45,613 bases of DNA from CAKSUT01 sp045542335 (GTDB lineage Bacteria; Bacillota; Clostridia; Oscillospirales; CAG-382), in assembly GCA_045542335.1 (NCBI GenBank), contig JAZQKV010000022.1, positions 1 through 45,613 of the forward strand, in the 5' to 3' direction. A program made the position numbers and the translations under genes. Shown here piece after piece: positions 15,757-24,737 of the stretch. Each line of letters opens with the position of its first letter. The first letter of the stretch is position 1. The notes under the pieces were generated by a model. That model worked only from the letters and a program-made list of their open reading frames with translations. It was not told the origin of the DNA and ran no database searches.

Positions 15757-17178
15757 GTGGCAGGAAAGAATAAAAGTGAGTATGTGTGTACTCAATGTGA
15801 TTACAGAACAACAAAATGGTTTGGAAAATGTCCTTCCTGCGGTGAATGGAATTGCATGGAGGAGGTTAAGACGGTCAGTGCACCTGTTAAGGGAAGTTTG
15901 AAAAACAAGGCTGCTTCAAGTTTGAACCATACACCTAAAAGTGAACCTATAAACAAGGTTACGCTGCCTTCTCAGACAAGAACAGTAACGGGAATCAGAG
16001 AGTTTGACAGGGTAATGGGTGGCGGAATTGTTGATGGTTCTGTTACTCTTATAAGCGGTGAGCCGGGAATTGGTAAATCAACTCTATTGCTTCAGGTTTG
16101 CGGCTGTCTTTCCGAGGGAAAGAAGCTTTTATACGTTTCGGGTGAAGAATCTATGGGGCAGCTTAAAATGCGAGCTGAAAGACTTGGCGTTGCAAATGAG
16201 AACCTTCTCGTTCTTTCTGAAACAGAAATTTCTGAAATTGTTCCCGAAATTGAAACTGTTTCTCCGGATATAGTTGTTATTGACTCGATTCAGACCATGT
16301 ATGACAGTGAAGCATCTTCTTCGGCGGGATCAGTAACACAGGTTAAAAACTGCGCTTCGGCGTTTATGCGTATTGCAAAATCATCGGGAATAGCAGTTTT
16401 GATTGTTGGTCATGTAAACAAAGACGGAGGAATTGCAGGACCTAAAGTTCTTGAGCATATGGTTGACACGGTTTTGTATTTTGAGGGCGATAAACAATAT
16501 GCTTACAGAATTCTCAGGGCTGTCAAAAACCGTTTTGGTTCGACGAATGAAATTGGTATGTTTGAAATGGAAGAGGAGGGGCTTGTGGAGGTCGAGAATC
16601 CCTCTGAGCATATGCTTTCACAGCGCCCGATTGGCGTTTCGGGAGGATGCGCATTGTGCGTTATTGAAGGCACACGTCCGATTTTGTCTGAAATTCAGGC
16701 TCTTGTGACGCAAACCTCTTATCCTGTTCCAAGGCGTATGAACACAGGCTTTGATTACAACAGAATGGCTCTGATAACTGCAGTTCTTGAAAAGAGGCTC
16801 GGTCTGAATCTTGGTACGCAAGACATATATCTCAATGTTGCAGGCGGACTTCGACTTGTTGAACCGTCGAGCGACTTACCGGCGGCTCTTGCGATAATTT
16901 CCTCTTTCAAGGATATAGCCATAAGTGAAAAGACGGTTGCGATTGGTGAGCTTGGACTTGCAGGAGAATGCAGGTCGGTTTCGGGTATTGAAACAAGGGT
17001 AAAAGAAGCGATAAGGCTCGGCTTTGACACGATTCTTATTCCGTATCATAATTATGAGAAGCTTCACTCGTCACTAAAGAACAGGAAAGGTGTAAGAATC
17101 ATGCCTGTCAGAAGTGTGTTTGATGCACTAAAGCTTTTTAGCGAGCGCAAAAACGAACGTAATGATGATGAGAAGTAG
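15757..17178 (+). CDS. radA: DNA repair protein RadA
   Basis: A 473-residue RadA/Sms, a DnaB-like branch-migration helicase that aids RecA-mediated recombination. It has the N-terminal Zn finger CTQCDYRTTKWFGKCPSCGEW (Cys residues at about 11, 14, 28 and 31), Walker A GEPGIGKST, Walker B VVIDSIQTMY, the RadA-specific KNRFG motif and a C-terminal Lon-protease-like domain (from about 290) with LNVAGGLRL. The start is GTG 15757 with GGAAAGGA upstream. Its last 17 bases overlap the next gene. Confidence 0.97.
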   Translation: MAGKNKSEYVCTQCDYRTTKWFGKCPSCGEWNCMEEVKTVSAPVKGSLKNKAASSLNHTPKSEPINKVTLPSQTRTVTGIREFDRVMGGGIVDGSVTLISGEPGIGKSTLLLQVCGCLSEGKKLLYVSGEESMGQLKMRAERLGVANENLLVLSETEISEIVPEIETVSPDIVVIDSIQTMYDSEASSSAGSVTQVKNCASAFMRIAKSSGIAVLIVGHVNKDGGIAGPKVLEHMVDTVLYFEGDKQYAYRILRAVKNRFGSTNEIGMFEMEEEGLVEVENPSEHMLSQRPIGVSGGCALCVIEGTRPILSEIQALVTQTSYPVPRRMNTGFDYNRMALITAVLEKRLGLNLGTQDIYLNVAGGLRLVEPSSDLPAALAIISSFKDIAISEKTVAIGELGLAGECRSVSGIETRVKEAIRLGFDTILIPYHNYEKLHSSLKNRKGVRIMPVRSVFDALKLFSERKNERNDDEK

Positions 17179-17977
17179 TATCTTGGATCAAAGAGGTGAA
17201 ACAAGCTCATTTTCGCCACATTTACCTCTGAAAATGGTAAAAGAGTTGATAATCTCAGGTGAAGTCTTGAAAGTTGACGCAGAGATTTTGTCACAAATAA
17301 AAAAACTCGGAATGAATTATAATTTACTTCAATTGTGTGACTTCCTGCCGCATTCTGTTGCGTCGCATCCCGATATGTGTATGTATTATACATCAAAAGG
17401 GGAGTGGATTGCACATAAAAATGCTTATGATTTGTTAAAAAGCATTGATACAGACGCAATGGTGAGTCTTTCTGATCAAGAAAGTGAAAATATTACTAAA
17501 ATACAACACAATTGTGAAGAGATTAAATATCCGAACGATGCCTCTCTTGATTGCCTTAGAATGGGAAAACAAATGTTCTGTGGAAAGGGAACAGACAAAA
17601 AAGTTTTAGAAACCGAAACAACAAGTGGGTGTGAAATTATTTTCACCAAACAAGGATATGTAAAATGCTCAGTTTGTGTTGTAGGGAAGGATGCGCTTAT
17701 AACTGAGGACTGCGGTCTTGCAAAGCAATTTGAGGAACATGGTTTTGATGTATTGCTTCTGAAAAAACGTGAAGTAGTTTTACCGGGGTATAATTGTGGT
17801 TTCATTGGTGGTGCAAGTTTTAAATTTGCAAATGATGGATTGGCGTTTTTTGGCGATGTAAAAAAACATAGCGAATATGAGAATATAAAAAGCTTTTGTG
17901 CAAGTCATGGCGTTTTTTGCGAAGCATTGTCGGAAAGCGTTTTAACCGATTTTGGCGGCGCAATGTGCATCAAATAG
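17162..17977 (+). CDS. DUF6873-like protein with a guanidine-modifying-enzyme (GME) fold
   Basis: A 271-residue protein resembling clostridial DUF6873 members, which are assigned to the GME fold of arginine deiminases and dimethylargininases. Visible points: SVASHPDMCMYY (about residues 67-78), a position where GME enzymes have His/Asp substrate contacts; LPGYNCGFIGGASFK (about 210-224); and an extreme C terminus DFGGAMCIK, where the Cys fits the C-terminal nucleophile of GGG-x-HC-type motifs. No substrate is known. Starts as ATGATGATG inside the radA 3' end, with only a weak SD, so translation probably depends on radA. Confidence 0.7.
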   Translation: MMMRSSILDQRGETSSFSPHLPLKMVKELIISGEVLKVDAEILSQIKKLGMNYNLLQLCDFLPHSVASHPDMCMYYTSKGEWIAHKNAYDLLKSIDTDAMVSLSDQESENITKIQHNCEEIKYPNDASLDCLRMGKQMFCGKGTDKKVLETETTSGCEIIFTKQGYVKCSVCVVGKDALITEDCGLAKQFEEHGFDVLLLKKREVVLPGYNCGFIGGASFKFANDGLAFFGDVKKHSEYENIKSFCASHGVFCEALSESVLTDFGGAMCIK

Positions 17978-18060
17978 TAATATAAATATATGAATATGAA
18001 TTTTTCACTCAATTTGCTCTGTGAGGGGAGAATTAGAGAGCGATTTTGTGAGATAGCGTT

Positions 18061-18090
18061 AATTATATAAAATAAAAATTTTATATAATT
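18061..18090. promoter_or_regulatory. Perfect 12-bp A/T-only inverted repeat upstream of the thioesterase
   Basis: AATTATATAAAA (18061-18072) and TTTTATATAATT (18079-18090) are perfect complements around a 6-base centre. It lies 24 bases upstream of the proposed thioesterase -35. With no G or C it is a poor terminator and is better read as an operator or a curved protein-binding site. Role is inferred. Confidence 0.45.
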
Positions 18091-18113
18091 CGGGGCAATG
18101 TTAAATTGGAAGA

Positions 18114-18142
18114 TTGCGCACAGATTGCATACGTATTACAAT
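18114..18142 (+). promoter_or_regulatory. Possible promoter of the thioesterase gene
   Basis: TTGCGC (18114-18119), 17-base spacer, TACAAT (18137-18142). The leader to ATG 18229 would be about 80 bases. Confidence 0.45.
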
Positions 18143-18228
18143 AAATGCCTTTTTGGGCGTAATTACATTTTTATAAGAGAAATTTTAAAATTAATCTTTT
18201 GTATTGAAAAATATTGGAGGAATTTTAA

Positions 18229-18966
18229 ATGGCGTTAGAAAGAAGTTATAATTTTTACAGCTACGATGCTTATCCAAACGGTAATGTTAAAATGTCGTCC
18301 GTGTTGAAAGCAATGCAACAGCTTGCACGTGAGGATCTTGACAATATGGGAGTTACTTATCCAATGATGCGAAAAGACAATCTTGTCTTTGTTCTCATTA
18401 AGCTTCGTGTTAAGTTTAAGCATCCTGTGTCAATTTATGATAAAATCACTATTAAAACAATTCCTACGAAAATTGTTGGCATCTATTTTATAAGAGATTT
18501 TTTCTTTTATAATACTGATGGTGATATTGTTGGTGAGGCTTCGTCCTCTTGGGTGCTTCTTAATTATGAAACACGCCGTCCGCAGCGTCCGAATGCTCTC
18601 AATTATTCTTTTCCACACAGTGATGAAATTGTTGCTGACTGCCCTCTTTCGAGAAATATTCTTTGTGATGGCTCCCCTGTTGAAACAAATGTTCGCTCTG
18701 TTCGCCTTTCTGATATGGATGAAAACAATCATCTCAATAATGCTATTATTGCAGATTTTGTTACCGACGAGCTTGAAAAAGAAATTGTTCTTGAGAATTG
18801 TAACGTAAAAGACATTGAGATTCATTTTCACAAAGAAGCACATCTTTCTGATGATCTTGGTATTGAGAAGTATGTTGTGTCTGAGCATGAAAAGACATTC
18901 GAGATTATGGCGAAATTCAACAAAACTGATGATATTTCTTTTATCGGCAGAGTTGTTCTTTTTTAG
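18229..18966 (+). CDS. Acyl-ACP thioesterase
   Basis: A 245-residue double hot-dog thioesterase that releases fatty acids from acyl carrier protein. The N-terminal hot-dog carries MSSVLKAMQQLAREDLDNMG on the long helix. The C-terminal hot-dog has the active-site stretch RLSDMDENNHLNNA, matching the D-x-N-x-H-x-N-N pattern of FatA/FatB enzymes. Length matches bacterial members (about 240). It stands alone, with TTGGAGG before the ATG, a promoter-like upstream region and a terminator just after it. Confidence 0.93.
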   Translation: MALERSYNFYSYDAYPNGNVKMSSVLKAMQQLAREDLDNMGVTYPMMRKDNLVFVLIKLRVKFKHPVSIYDKITIKTIPTKIVGIYFIRDFFFYNTDGDIVGEASSSWVLLNYETRRPQRPNALNYSFPHSDEIVADCPLSRNILCDGSPVETNVRSVRLSDMDENNHLNNAIIADFVTDELEKEIVLENCNVKDIEIHFHKEAHLSDDLGIEKYVVSEHEKTFEIMAKFNKTDDISFIGRVVLF

Positions 18967-18991
18967 ATTTCCTCTCCCCTTTTATAAAATT

Positions 18992-19026
18992 ATGGTCTGC
19001 ATCGGCTTTTTGGCGATACAGACCAT
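18992..19026. terminator. Bidirectional terminator between thioesterase and DHHW genes
   Basis: ATGGTCTGCATCG (18992-19004) pairs with CGATACAGACCAT (19014-19026) with one C-A mismatch; 9-base loop. T-rich sequence follows on the plus strand and AATTTTATAA on the minus strand. Serves two convergent genes. Confidence 0.75.
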
Positions 19027-19030
19027 TTCT

Positions 19031-20182
19031 TTATCTTAAGGTGTTGCTGTTGTTGAGAATCATTGAGCTGTATATGAAAAGTACGTCTGAATTTTCAAAG
19101 GTTACGTAATTTCCCACAAGCTCTGAAAGGATATAACGTGTATCTACAATTGTTATTTTAGAGTAGCTCTCAACTAAAAGCGGTGCAAGGCTGCTGCCGA
19201 ATGAGTCACGGAAAATTATAAGCTCGCGCTTTGTTTGTGCGTTTGGATTGTCTATATAAAGAAGCGCACATGCACCGGATAGATACATCTCATATGGGTC
19301 TTTTCCGTCGAGTTTTTCCATGTTGTAAATGCCGCCTGTTTTGCCTGTTTCCATGTTTGTTACAACGCATTTTTCAATTGTTGGGCTCGTTATATACTTT
19401 ATTTGTTCACTTGCAAGAGGAAGCGCAGATTGTCCGTAATACACACCGTAAAAAGGCTTATCAGCTGTGTTTATAACAGGATTGCTGATTGTTTCAGCTC
19501 CCATTTCCGTGAGGATTTTCTCTGCGGTGTCGGATAGATTTTCCTGTTTCCAATGGGTGTCTGTTTTGTAGTAGTCTTCAAGGCTTAGCGTTGGGAAAAT
19601 GTCTATATACTTTGCAAAGGGCATTCCTTTTTGCATAAGTGTGTTTACTTTGCTGTAGTCAATTGTCGGGTAACCATGTTTTTTTGCAAGGAAATAACCT
19701 TTATCGGGAATCACTGACAGATAGACATTTGAGTTTTTTCCTTCGATATACTTTTCGTATATATTCTTAAACTTTGAAGCGGCTGATGTCACAGAGTTTT
19801 CATTCAGTGGATACTCGATTTTTGCCGTGTAGCCGTCAACGCTGTAAATATTGTTGTTGTCTTTCATGCCGAATCCATAGATTGCAGTTATGGCTTTGAG
19901 CGTTCTGAAGCTGTCACGAAGTGGAAATTGGTCGAGAGAATAGCTTTCAAAATCTGTCATGAATTTGCCGCTTAAAATGCTTTCTGCACTTGTATTGGGG
20001 AAAGTTGCAAGCTTGCGTCTTTCGCTGTCAGAAAAGTCTGTCTGAGGCTTAAAGAAGCAGCATATGCAAAGCATTGCCCAGACTGACACAACGGAAATGA
20101 GTCCGATGAGTGTTTTTTTGGAGGAGCGCTGAGAGATATTATTTTCTTTAGAGTTTAAAATGTTTTTATTATCTTTATTCAT
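19031..20182 (-). CDS. DHHW-family / AlgX-like SGNH protein
   Basis: A 383-residue membrane-anchored protein, one transmembrane segment at about 24-44 and the rest outside. The family motif is DTHW (Asp208, His210; normally DxHW) and a Ser nucleophile candidate is Ser327 in RDSFGSSL, giving the SGNH-type triad of alginate O-acetyltransferases AlgJ/AlgX. It is expected to receive acetyl groups from the neighbouring MBOAT protein and place them on a surface polysaccharide. AAAAAGGAGGTT lies before the ATG, and the gene starts 15 bases after the MBOAT stop. The polysaccharide is unknown, since no synthesis genes are in the window. Confidence 0.88.
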   Translation of the reverse strand: MNKDNKNILNSKENNISQRSSKKTLIGLISVVSVWAMLCICCFFKPQTDFSDSERRKLATFPNTSAESILSGKFMTDFESYSLDQFPLRDSFRTLKAITAIYGFGMKDNNNIYSVDGYTAKIEYPLNENSVTSAASKFKNIYEKYIEGKNSNVYLSVIPDKGYFLAKKHGYPTIDYSKVNTLMQKGMPFAKYIDIFPTLSLEDYYKTDTHWKQENLSDTAEKILTEMGAETISNPVINTADKPFYGVYYGQSALPLASEQIKYITSPTIEKCVVTNMETGKTGGIYNMEKLDGKDPYEMYLSGACALLYIDNPNAQTKRELIIFRDSFGSSLAPLLVESYSKITIVDTRYILSELVGNYVTFENSDVLFIYSSMILNNSNTLR

Positions 20183-20197
20183 TGTGCAACCTCCTTT

Positions 20198-21619
20198 TTA
20201 AAACCTGAAATATAGAAATGGATTGAATGAACCGTCCACGAGAAACGCTGTGGAAACAAGCAACAGTATAAGCATAACAACGGGCTCACAAATGGCGGAA
20301 ACGTTGGAGCATTTTTCACGGAGAAACCTGGCACATTTTGCAGGAAAAGGTGTGCTTCCGATAATTCCGATTATTATAATTCCTGCGTAACTCCTTAAGT
20401 AATAAAGAGTAGGTGTTGAAACAAGAGGCAGCCTCTCCCCTTGCGAGAAGCCGAAAAGTCCGCAAATATCAGAAAAAGCAAGGCTCATTGTATCGGCGTT
20501 GAAAATTATGAAGCTTATAAGGATAAGGAACAGCACATAAATGTGTGAAAGGAATGAGGGGATTTTTTTCAAAATATTGAGGATGAAAAGTTTTTCCGCA
20601 AGTAGCAAAACTGCAAACATTATTCCCCAGATAACAAAGTTCCAGGCTGCGCCATGCCACAGACCTGTAAACATCCACACGACTGCGATATTCAGCACCC
20701 ATCGTGCAGGATTTACACGGTTTCCGCCCATTGGAATGTAAATATAATCTCTGAACCAACCTCCGAGGGTCATGTGCCATCTGCGCCAGAATTCGGTTAT
20801 ACTTTTTGAGAGATAGGGATAGTTGAAATTTTCTGGGAAATTGAAGCCGAGAATGTGTCCGATGCCGATTGCCATATCGCTGTAACCTGAAAAATCAAAG
20901 TAAACATACAGCGAGAAGCATATTGCGTACATCCAATAGAACAGCACCGATTTTTCATCTGATGCTCTGAATATGTCGCAAAGCTCTGCTGCTGCGTTTG
21001 CAAGAAGCACCTTTTTGGAAAGTCCGACGATGAACCTGCGCACACCCATAAATGCTTTATCTGCTGTGCACGTTCTCTCACAGAGCTCTTTTTCAACATC
21101 AATGTATCTTACAATGGGACCTGCAATAAGCTGTGGAAACATGGTTACAAAGGTTGCAAAATCTATGAGATTTCGTTGGGTTTTAACTGTACCTCTGTAA
21201 ACGTCCACTGTATAGCTTAGAATCTGGAATGTGTAGAAGCTTATTCCTATGGGCAGTGTGACACGAAGAAGCGGCAGACCAAGTCCGGTGAGCGCATTGA
21301 AATTTTCAATGAAAAAGTCAGCATATTTGAAGTATGCGAGAAAACCTCCGAGGATAACAATTGAAATTACCGCAACAGCTTTTGAAGCAGCTGTGTTCTT
21401 TCCATCTGATGTTTTGAACTTACCTATGAAAATTCCCGAGGCGTAACCTACGAGAATAGATATTGACATAAGAATAAGGAATATTGGTTCACCGCAACCA
21501 TAAAAAATAAGGCTCGCGATGAGAAGTACCGTGTTTTTTGCACACTTCGGAACAGCAAAATACGCCAGCATTGTTATTGCAAGAAAATAAAATAAAAACG
21601 GAATTCCCGAAAAAATCAT
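20198..21619 (-). CDS. MBOAT-family O-acyltransferase (AlgI-like)
   Basis: A 473-residue polytopic protein of the membrane-bound O-acyltransferase family. Signatures are the N-terminal FSGIPFLFYFL, FRDYIYIPMGGNR (about 290) and WMFTGLWHGAAWNF with the catalytic His. In alginate-type and related systems this protein moves acetyl groups across the membrane and passes them to an SGNH partner, the gene that follows. GGGAGAAAG precedes the ATG. A strong terminator sits directly upstream of this SD, leaving no room for a promoter between it and the start. Confidence 0.95.
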   Translation of the reverse strand: MIFSGIPFLFYFLAITMLAYFAVPKCAKNTVLLIASLIFYGCGEPIFLILMSISILVGYASGIFIGKFKTSDGKNTAASKAVAVISIVILGGFLAYFKYADFFIENFNALTGLGLPLLRVTLPIGISFYTFQILSYTVDVYRGTVKTQRNLIDFATFVTMFPQLIAGPIVRYIDVEKELCERTCTADKAFMGVRRFIVGLSKKVLLANAAAELCDIFRASDEKSVLFYWMYAICFSLYVYFDFSGYSDMAIGIGHILGFNFPENFNYPYLSKSITEFWRRWHMTLGGWFRDYIYIPMGGNRVNPARWVLNIAVVWMFTGLWHGAAWNFVIWGIMFAVLLLAEKLFILNILKKIPSFLSHIYVLFLILISFIIFNADTMSLAFSDICGLFGFSQGERLPLVSTPTLYYLRSYAGIIIIGIIGSTPFPAKCARFLREKCSNVSAICEPVVMLILLLVSTAFLVDGSFNPFLYFRF

Positions 21620-21630
21620 AACTTTCTCCC

Positions 21631-21665
21631 AAAAAACAGCTCGTCCTTTTTACGGGGCGAGCTGT
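21631..21665 (-). terminator. Intrinsic terminator directly upstream of the MBOAT gene
   Basis: On the minus strand ACAGCTCGCCCC (21665-21654) pairs with GGACGAGCTGT (21646-21636), ending in six T residues (21636-21631). The T run touches the SD (21630-21626) of the MBOAT gene. It terminates the DUF4358 lipoprotein transcript, or acts as an attenuator for the MBOAT-DHHW pair. Confidence 0.85.
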
Positions 21666-21685
21666 GATAATGCAATTTATTTGAA

Positions 21686-22315
21686 TTAAAGCTCAACGTC
21701 TACGCTTCCGCCGCAAACTGTCTTGAAAGCTTCAGCAAGGTCAGATGCTGTAACGGAATCTGCAAATTCAGAGTCAACCATGAAAAGCATTACTGTGTTT
21801 CCGTCTGCGCAAACCTTCATGTCATCAGCTTCAACGCAACACCATTTTCTCTGGTCGATATTCTCTTTCATTTCTTCTGCAACGGTTTTTGCATCAGCGG
21901 CATCATTAACCTTTACTATAACAAGAGAATAAGCCTGAGAACCGAAAGCAGATTCGGAAACAGATGCGGCACTAATCTTTTCAGCGGACTTAAGACCTGT
22001 GTAATAAGCCAAAGCATCGGGATCGGTCAAGTCAACATCCATTGTGATGACGGAAAGCTCAACGGGGTTCTCTGCATAAATTGCATCAATGATTTCAGCA
22101 GGAGTTTTGTTGTCAACAGCAACGTCATCGCCGACAGGTGTTTCATCATTGTTTTCGTTTTCTGTTTCAGCTTCTGAATCGTTTCCGGAATCGAGTTCTG
22201 TGTCTGCGCCGACAGTTTCGTCTGTTCCGTCAACATTGGTGTCGGTGTTTCCGCATCCGATTGCGGAAAATGCAAAAATTGTGAGTGCGAGAATGAGTGT
22301 AAGAATCTTTTTCAT
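21686..22315 (-). CDS. DUF4358-like lipoprotein
   Basis: A 209-residue lipoprotein. The signal peptide is MKKILTLILALTIFAFSAIGC with the lipidated Cys21. An Asp/Glu/Thr-rich linker (about 22-68) leads to a C-terminal domain of about 140 residues with SLVIVKVNDAADAKTVAEEM, resembling DUF4358, a clostridial domain of unknown function. It has its own consensus-like promoter and its own terminator, so it is mainly monocistronic. Confidence 0.83.
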   Translation of the reverse strand: MKKILTLILALTIFAFSAIGCGNTDTNVDGTDETVGADTELDSGNDSEAETENENNDETPVGDDVAVDNKTPAEIIDAIYAENPVELSVITMDVDLTDPDALAYYTGLKSAEKISAASVSESAFGSQAYSLVIVKVNDAADAKTVAEEMKENIDQRKWCCVEADDMKVCADGNTVMLFMVDSEFADSVTASDLAEAFKTVCGGSVDVEL

Positions 22316-22374
22316 TGGTGTGTACCTCCGTATAATAATTTAAAATCTGCAAATCGGCAAATCTTATTGTGCCT

Positions 22375-22403
22375 ATTATATCACATATATTTGCGTTTTG
22401 CAA
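22375..22403 (-). promoter_or_regulatory. SigA-type promoter of the DUF4358 lipoprotein
   Basis: Minus strand: TTGCAA (22403-22398), 17-base spacer, TATAAT (22380-22375), with TGA before the -10. About 60 bases upstream of the start. Confidence 0.75.
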
Positions 22404-22504
22404 TAGTTTTCGGGAATTTTATGTTCCCATTTTTATCTTACGAATGGTTAGACGAAAGATTTTTAGATTTGTTACCGTTTTTTTATAAAAAATATGATTT
22501 TAAG

Positions 22505-22542
22505 AAAAACGCCTTTGAAAGAAAATTAGATCTTTAAAGGCG
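22505..22542 (-). terminator. Terminator of the spoIID operon
   Basis: Minus strand CGCCTTTAAAGA (22542-22531) pairs with TCTTTCAAAGGCG (22522-22510) with one bulged base, followed by TTTTT. It follows the stop of the 215-residue lipoprotein by 18 bases. Confidence 0.8.
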
Positions 22543-22560
22543 CAAAAACTATATAATGCT

Positions 22561-23208
22561 TTATTCGGTCGGCGCAACAACTATGTCGCTAAGAAATTCA
22601 ACTCTGTCAATTAGCGGAGTGCTTGAGCTTTGGCTTCCGGGCGTGACAAGAGTAATCATAAGCGGAACATACCCCTTGTCAAGCATGGCATCGTTTCGGA
22701 AAGTGCCATTGTTATCAAGAATAAGGTATCGCACGATGTAGTATCTGTAAAGAACATCATCAAGTTTTCCGCTGTCAATTTTCTGAACCTCAATGTTATA
22801 AAGCTTTTGAGGGGTGAAAATGCTGTTTTGAGAAGTCCTGAAGTCAAACGGCTTTGAGGTGTCGTTAAGGAATCGTTCTGTATGATAAGACCGATAAAGC
22901 TCTGCGCTTCCGTCGATGATAGACTTGAAATACTTTGCAAAAAACAGAGTATCATCGCCGTCGCCGTAGTCTGTATATTTCTCATCTGAAATCAGCACGT
23001 TTGTGCCCTCGTCCGAAATATAGCGAAGTGCACGTTCTTTTGCCATGTATTCGGAATCTTCGTAAATATTCTCGTCGAAATCTGCTTCGCTGAATGGGAA
23101 TGATCCGAACATTGTTACCTTTTCACTGCTGCCGTTGCATGAGGAAAAAACAGTGACTAAAATCAATAAAAATAATGCTGAAAGAATTCTTTTTGATATG
23201 AGTTTCAT
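22561..23208 (-). CDS. Lipoprotein of unknown function in the spoIID operon
   Basis: A 215-residue protein with a lipoprotein signal (FLLILVTVFSSC, Cys24). The mature part is soluble, rich in Asp, Tyr and Phe, with no motif I recognise. It starts 35 bases after the spoIID stop with AAGGAGCTC as SD and precedes a terminator, so it is the last gene of a three-gene unit with spoIID. That context suggests a role at the cell or forespore envelope, but this is inference only. Confidence 0.78.
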   Translation of the reverse strand: MKLISKRILSALFLLILVTVFSSCNGSSEKVTMFGSFPFSEADFDENIYEDSEYMAKERALRYISDEGTNVLISDEKYTDYGDGDDTLFFAKYFKSIIDGSAELYRSYHTERFLNDTSKPFDFRTSQNSIFTPQKLYNIEVQKIDSGKLDDVLYRYYIVRYLILDNNGTFRNDAMLDKGYVPLMITLVTPGSQSSSTPLIDRVEFLSDIVVAPTE

Positions 23209-23243
23209 TTTGAGCTCCTTGTTAATGTGGGTGCTTTTGAAGA

Positions 23244-24737
23244 TTATTCTTCCTCGTTATGTGCGAGACTTCCGATGTTGGTTAAAACTGCTCCGGGGTA
23301 ATATGTTCCGAGAATTTCATCGTATGTCTTTCCGAGCTTTGCAAGCTCTCTTGAACCGAACTGGCTGAGACCGACACCATGACCAAATCCCTTTCCGTTG
23401 AAAGTTACCGGTCCTTTGCCAAGAAGTATTGATTGTTTACCGGTTATAATTTCACTCTTTTCCTCGGGTGTTGCAGTTGTTCCGATTGAATCTATACCAC
23501 TTGCGGTTACAACACTTGTTTCGCCGGAGAGGACAAAACTTTTAAGTCCGCTTGCTGTAAGAACATACACCTTTGCACTAACTGTTACAGGCGTTTGAGA
23601 AGCTGTTTCATGCGTTGCATTGGATTTGTTATTCTGATCTGTGGTTATGGTGAAATTTGCGCTTTTAACGAATTTTGAAAACAACGAAAATACATTTGAC
23701 GATGTTTTTACTGTAAAATTATTTCCATAAGGGTCATACAGAGTGACCTCCCTCACATAACCCGAAGGTCCGGGGGTGTACTCTATTCTCTCGATTGTCT
23801 CACGGAGTTTTCCGGAATATGCCCCCTTGCTGTTTATATATTCATAAAGCTCTTTTGCTGTCGTGTCGTATGTCCAAGAGCCGTTAGGGTATTCTTCGTA
23901 TTTTTCAAAAGGGGTTTCAACAACCGTTAGATAAGGATGTGTTTCCTCCGAGCCACCCCATGCTCCTGCGGCACTTTCTGTACACCCTCCACTTGAAGAA
24001 TGATAAACTGCGGAGATAATTTTCCCGTCATAAACAAGAATCTCGGAGAGGGTTTCGTCAATTGCGAGATTTGTTGCTTCTGTTTCTGTTCCTGCTCCAA
24101 CGTAAACCTGACAACAAATTGTGTTGCAGACATCAAATCCGAGAGAGTTGTGTTTGCCGTTGAGTGTGGACAGCGCAAAGGTTCTTGCGGCAACGGCAGA
24201 GGTTTTCAGACATTCGTGCTCCCATGAGGGAACAACCTCATTTGGAAGAACTCCTTTTATGTAGTCTTCAAGCCTTAGGACATTGACAACTGTAAGCCTT
24301 GAGTTTTGTGCGGTAAAACGAAGAATACCATGGAACTTTTTTCCGCTTGGCACGCTTATAACGGGTCTTTCATCGCTATCAAAATCTGCAGCGGCGATGT
24401 AAAGTTTTTCACCACTTGCTGTTTCTCCATTGTCGAAAACTGCGCTGACAACCGTTCCGACACTTGAACAGGTTCCACCAAAAGAAGAAATGTGTTTTGT
24501 AACGGTGTATTCCTGCGTAACCTCGTCAAATTCAACTATATCAAAGCCTGTGTCTGAAGTCATTTTATAAAAACCGGCGGTAGATTCTCCATAATACAAA
24601 CCAACTCTGATAAACATATCATCTGAAAACTCGACAGCGTTTGCTGCCGGAAGAATCAACGAGAGGGATAAAACAAACGATAACGCCATTAATACAGCGG
24701 TCGCACTTTTGTTTTTGAAAAGCTTTGATAAAATCAT
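23244..24737 (-). CDS. spoIID: SpoIID/LytB-domain protein (stage II sporulation protein D)
   Basis: A 497-residue secreted or membrane-anchored protein with an N-terminal hydrophobic segment (about 12-35). The SpoIID core begins at VLRLEDYIKGVLPNEVVPSW, where Glu167 is the predicted catalytic Glu of this lytic transglycosylase, followed by AVAARTFAL, and ends with GFGHGVGLSQFG and YYPGA. SpoIID acts with SpoIIP and SpoIIM to thin septal peptidoglycan for engulfment. It is longer than B. subtilis SpoIID (about 340): an N-terminal region of about 130 residues and a Ser/Thr-rich insert before the last motif are extra. Its start overlaps the upstream gene as ATGA. Confidence 0.9.
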   Translation of the reverse strand: MILSKLFKNKSATAVLMALSFVLSLSLILPAANAVEFSDDMFIRVGLYYGESTAGFYKMTSDTGFDIVEFDEVTQEYTVTKHISSFGGTCSSVGTVVSAVFDNGETASGEKLYIAAADFDSDERPVISVPSGKKFHGILRFTAQNSRLTVVNVLRLEDYIKGVLPNEVVPSWEHECLKTSAVAARTFALSTLNGKHNSLGFDVCNTICCQVYVGAGTETEATNLAIDETLSEILVYDGKIISAVYHSSSGGCTESAAGAWGGSEETHPYLTVVETPFEKYEEYPNGSWTYDTTAKELYEYINSKGAYSGKLRETIERIEYTPGPSGYVREVTLYDPYGNNFTVKTSSNVFSLFSKFVKSANFTITTDQNNKSNATHETASQTPVTVSAKVYVLTASGLKSFVLSGETSVVTASGIDSIGTTATPEEKSEIITGKQSILLGKGPVTFNGKGFGHGVGLSQFGSRELAKLGKTYDEILGTYYPGAVLTNIGSLAHNEEE

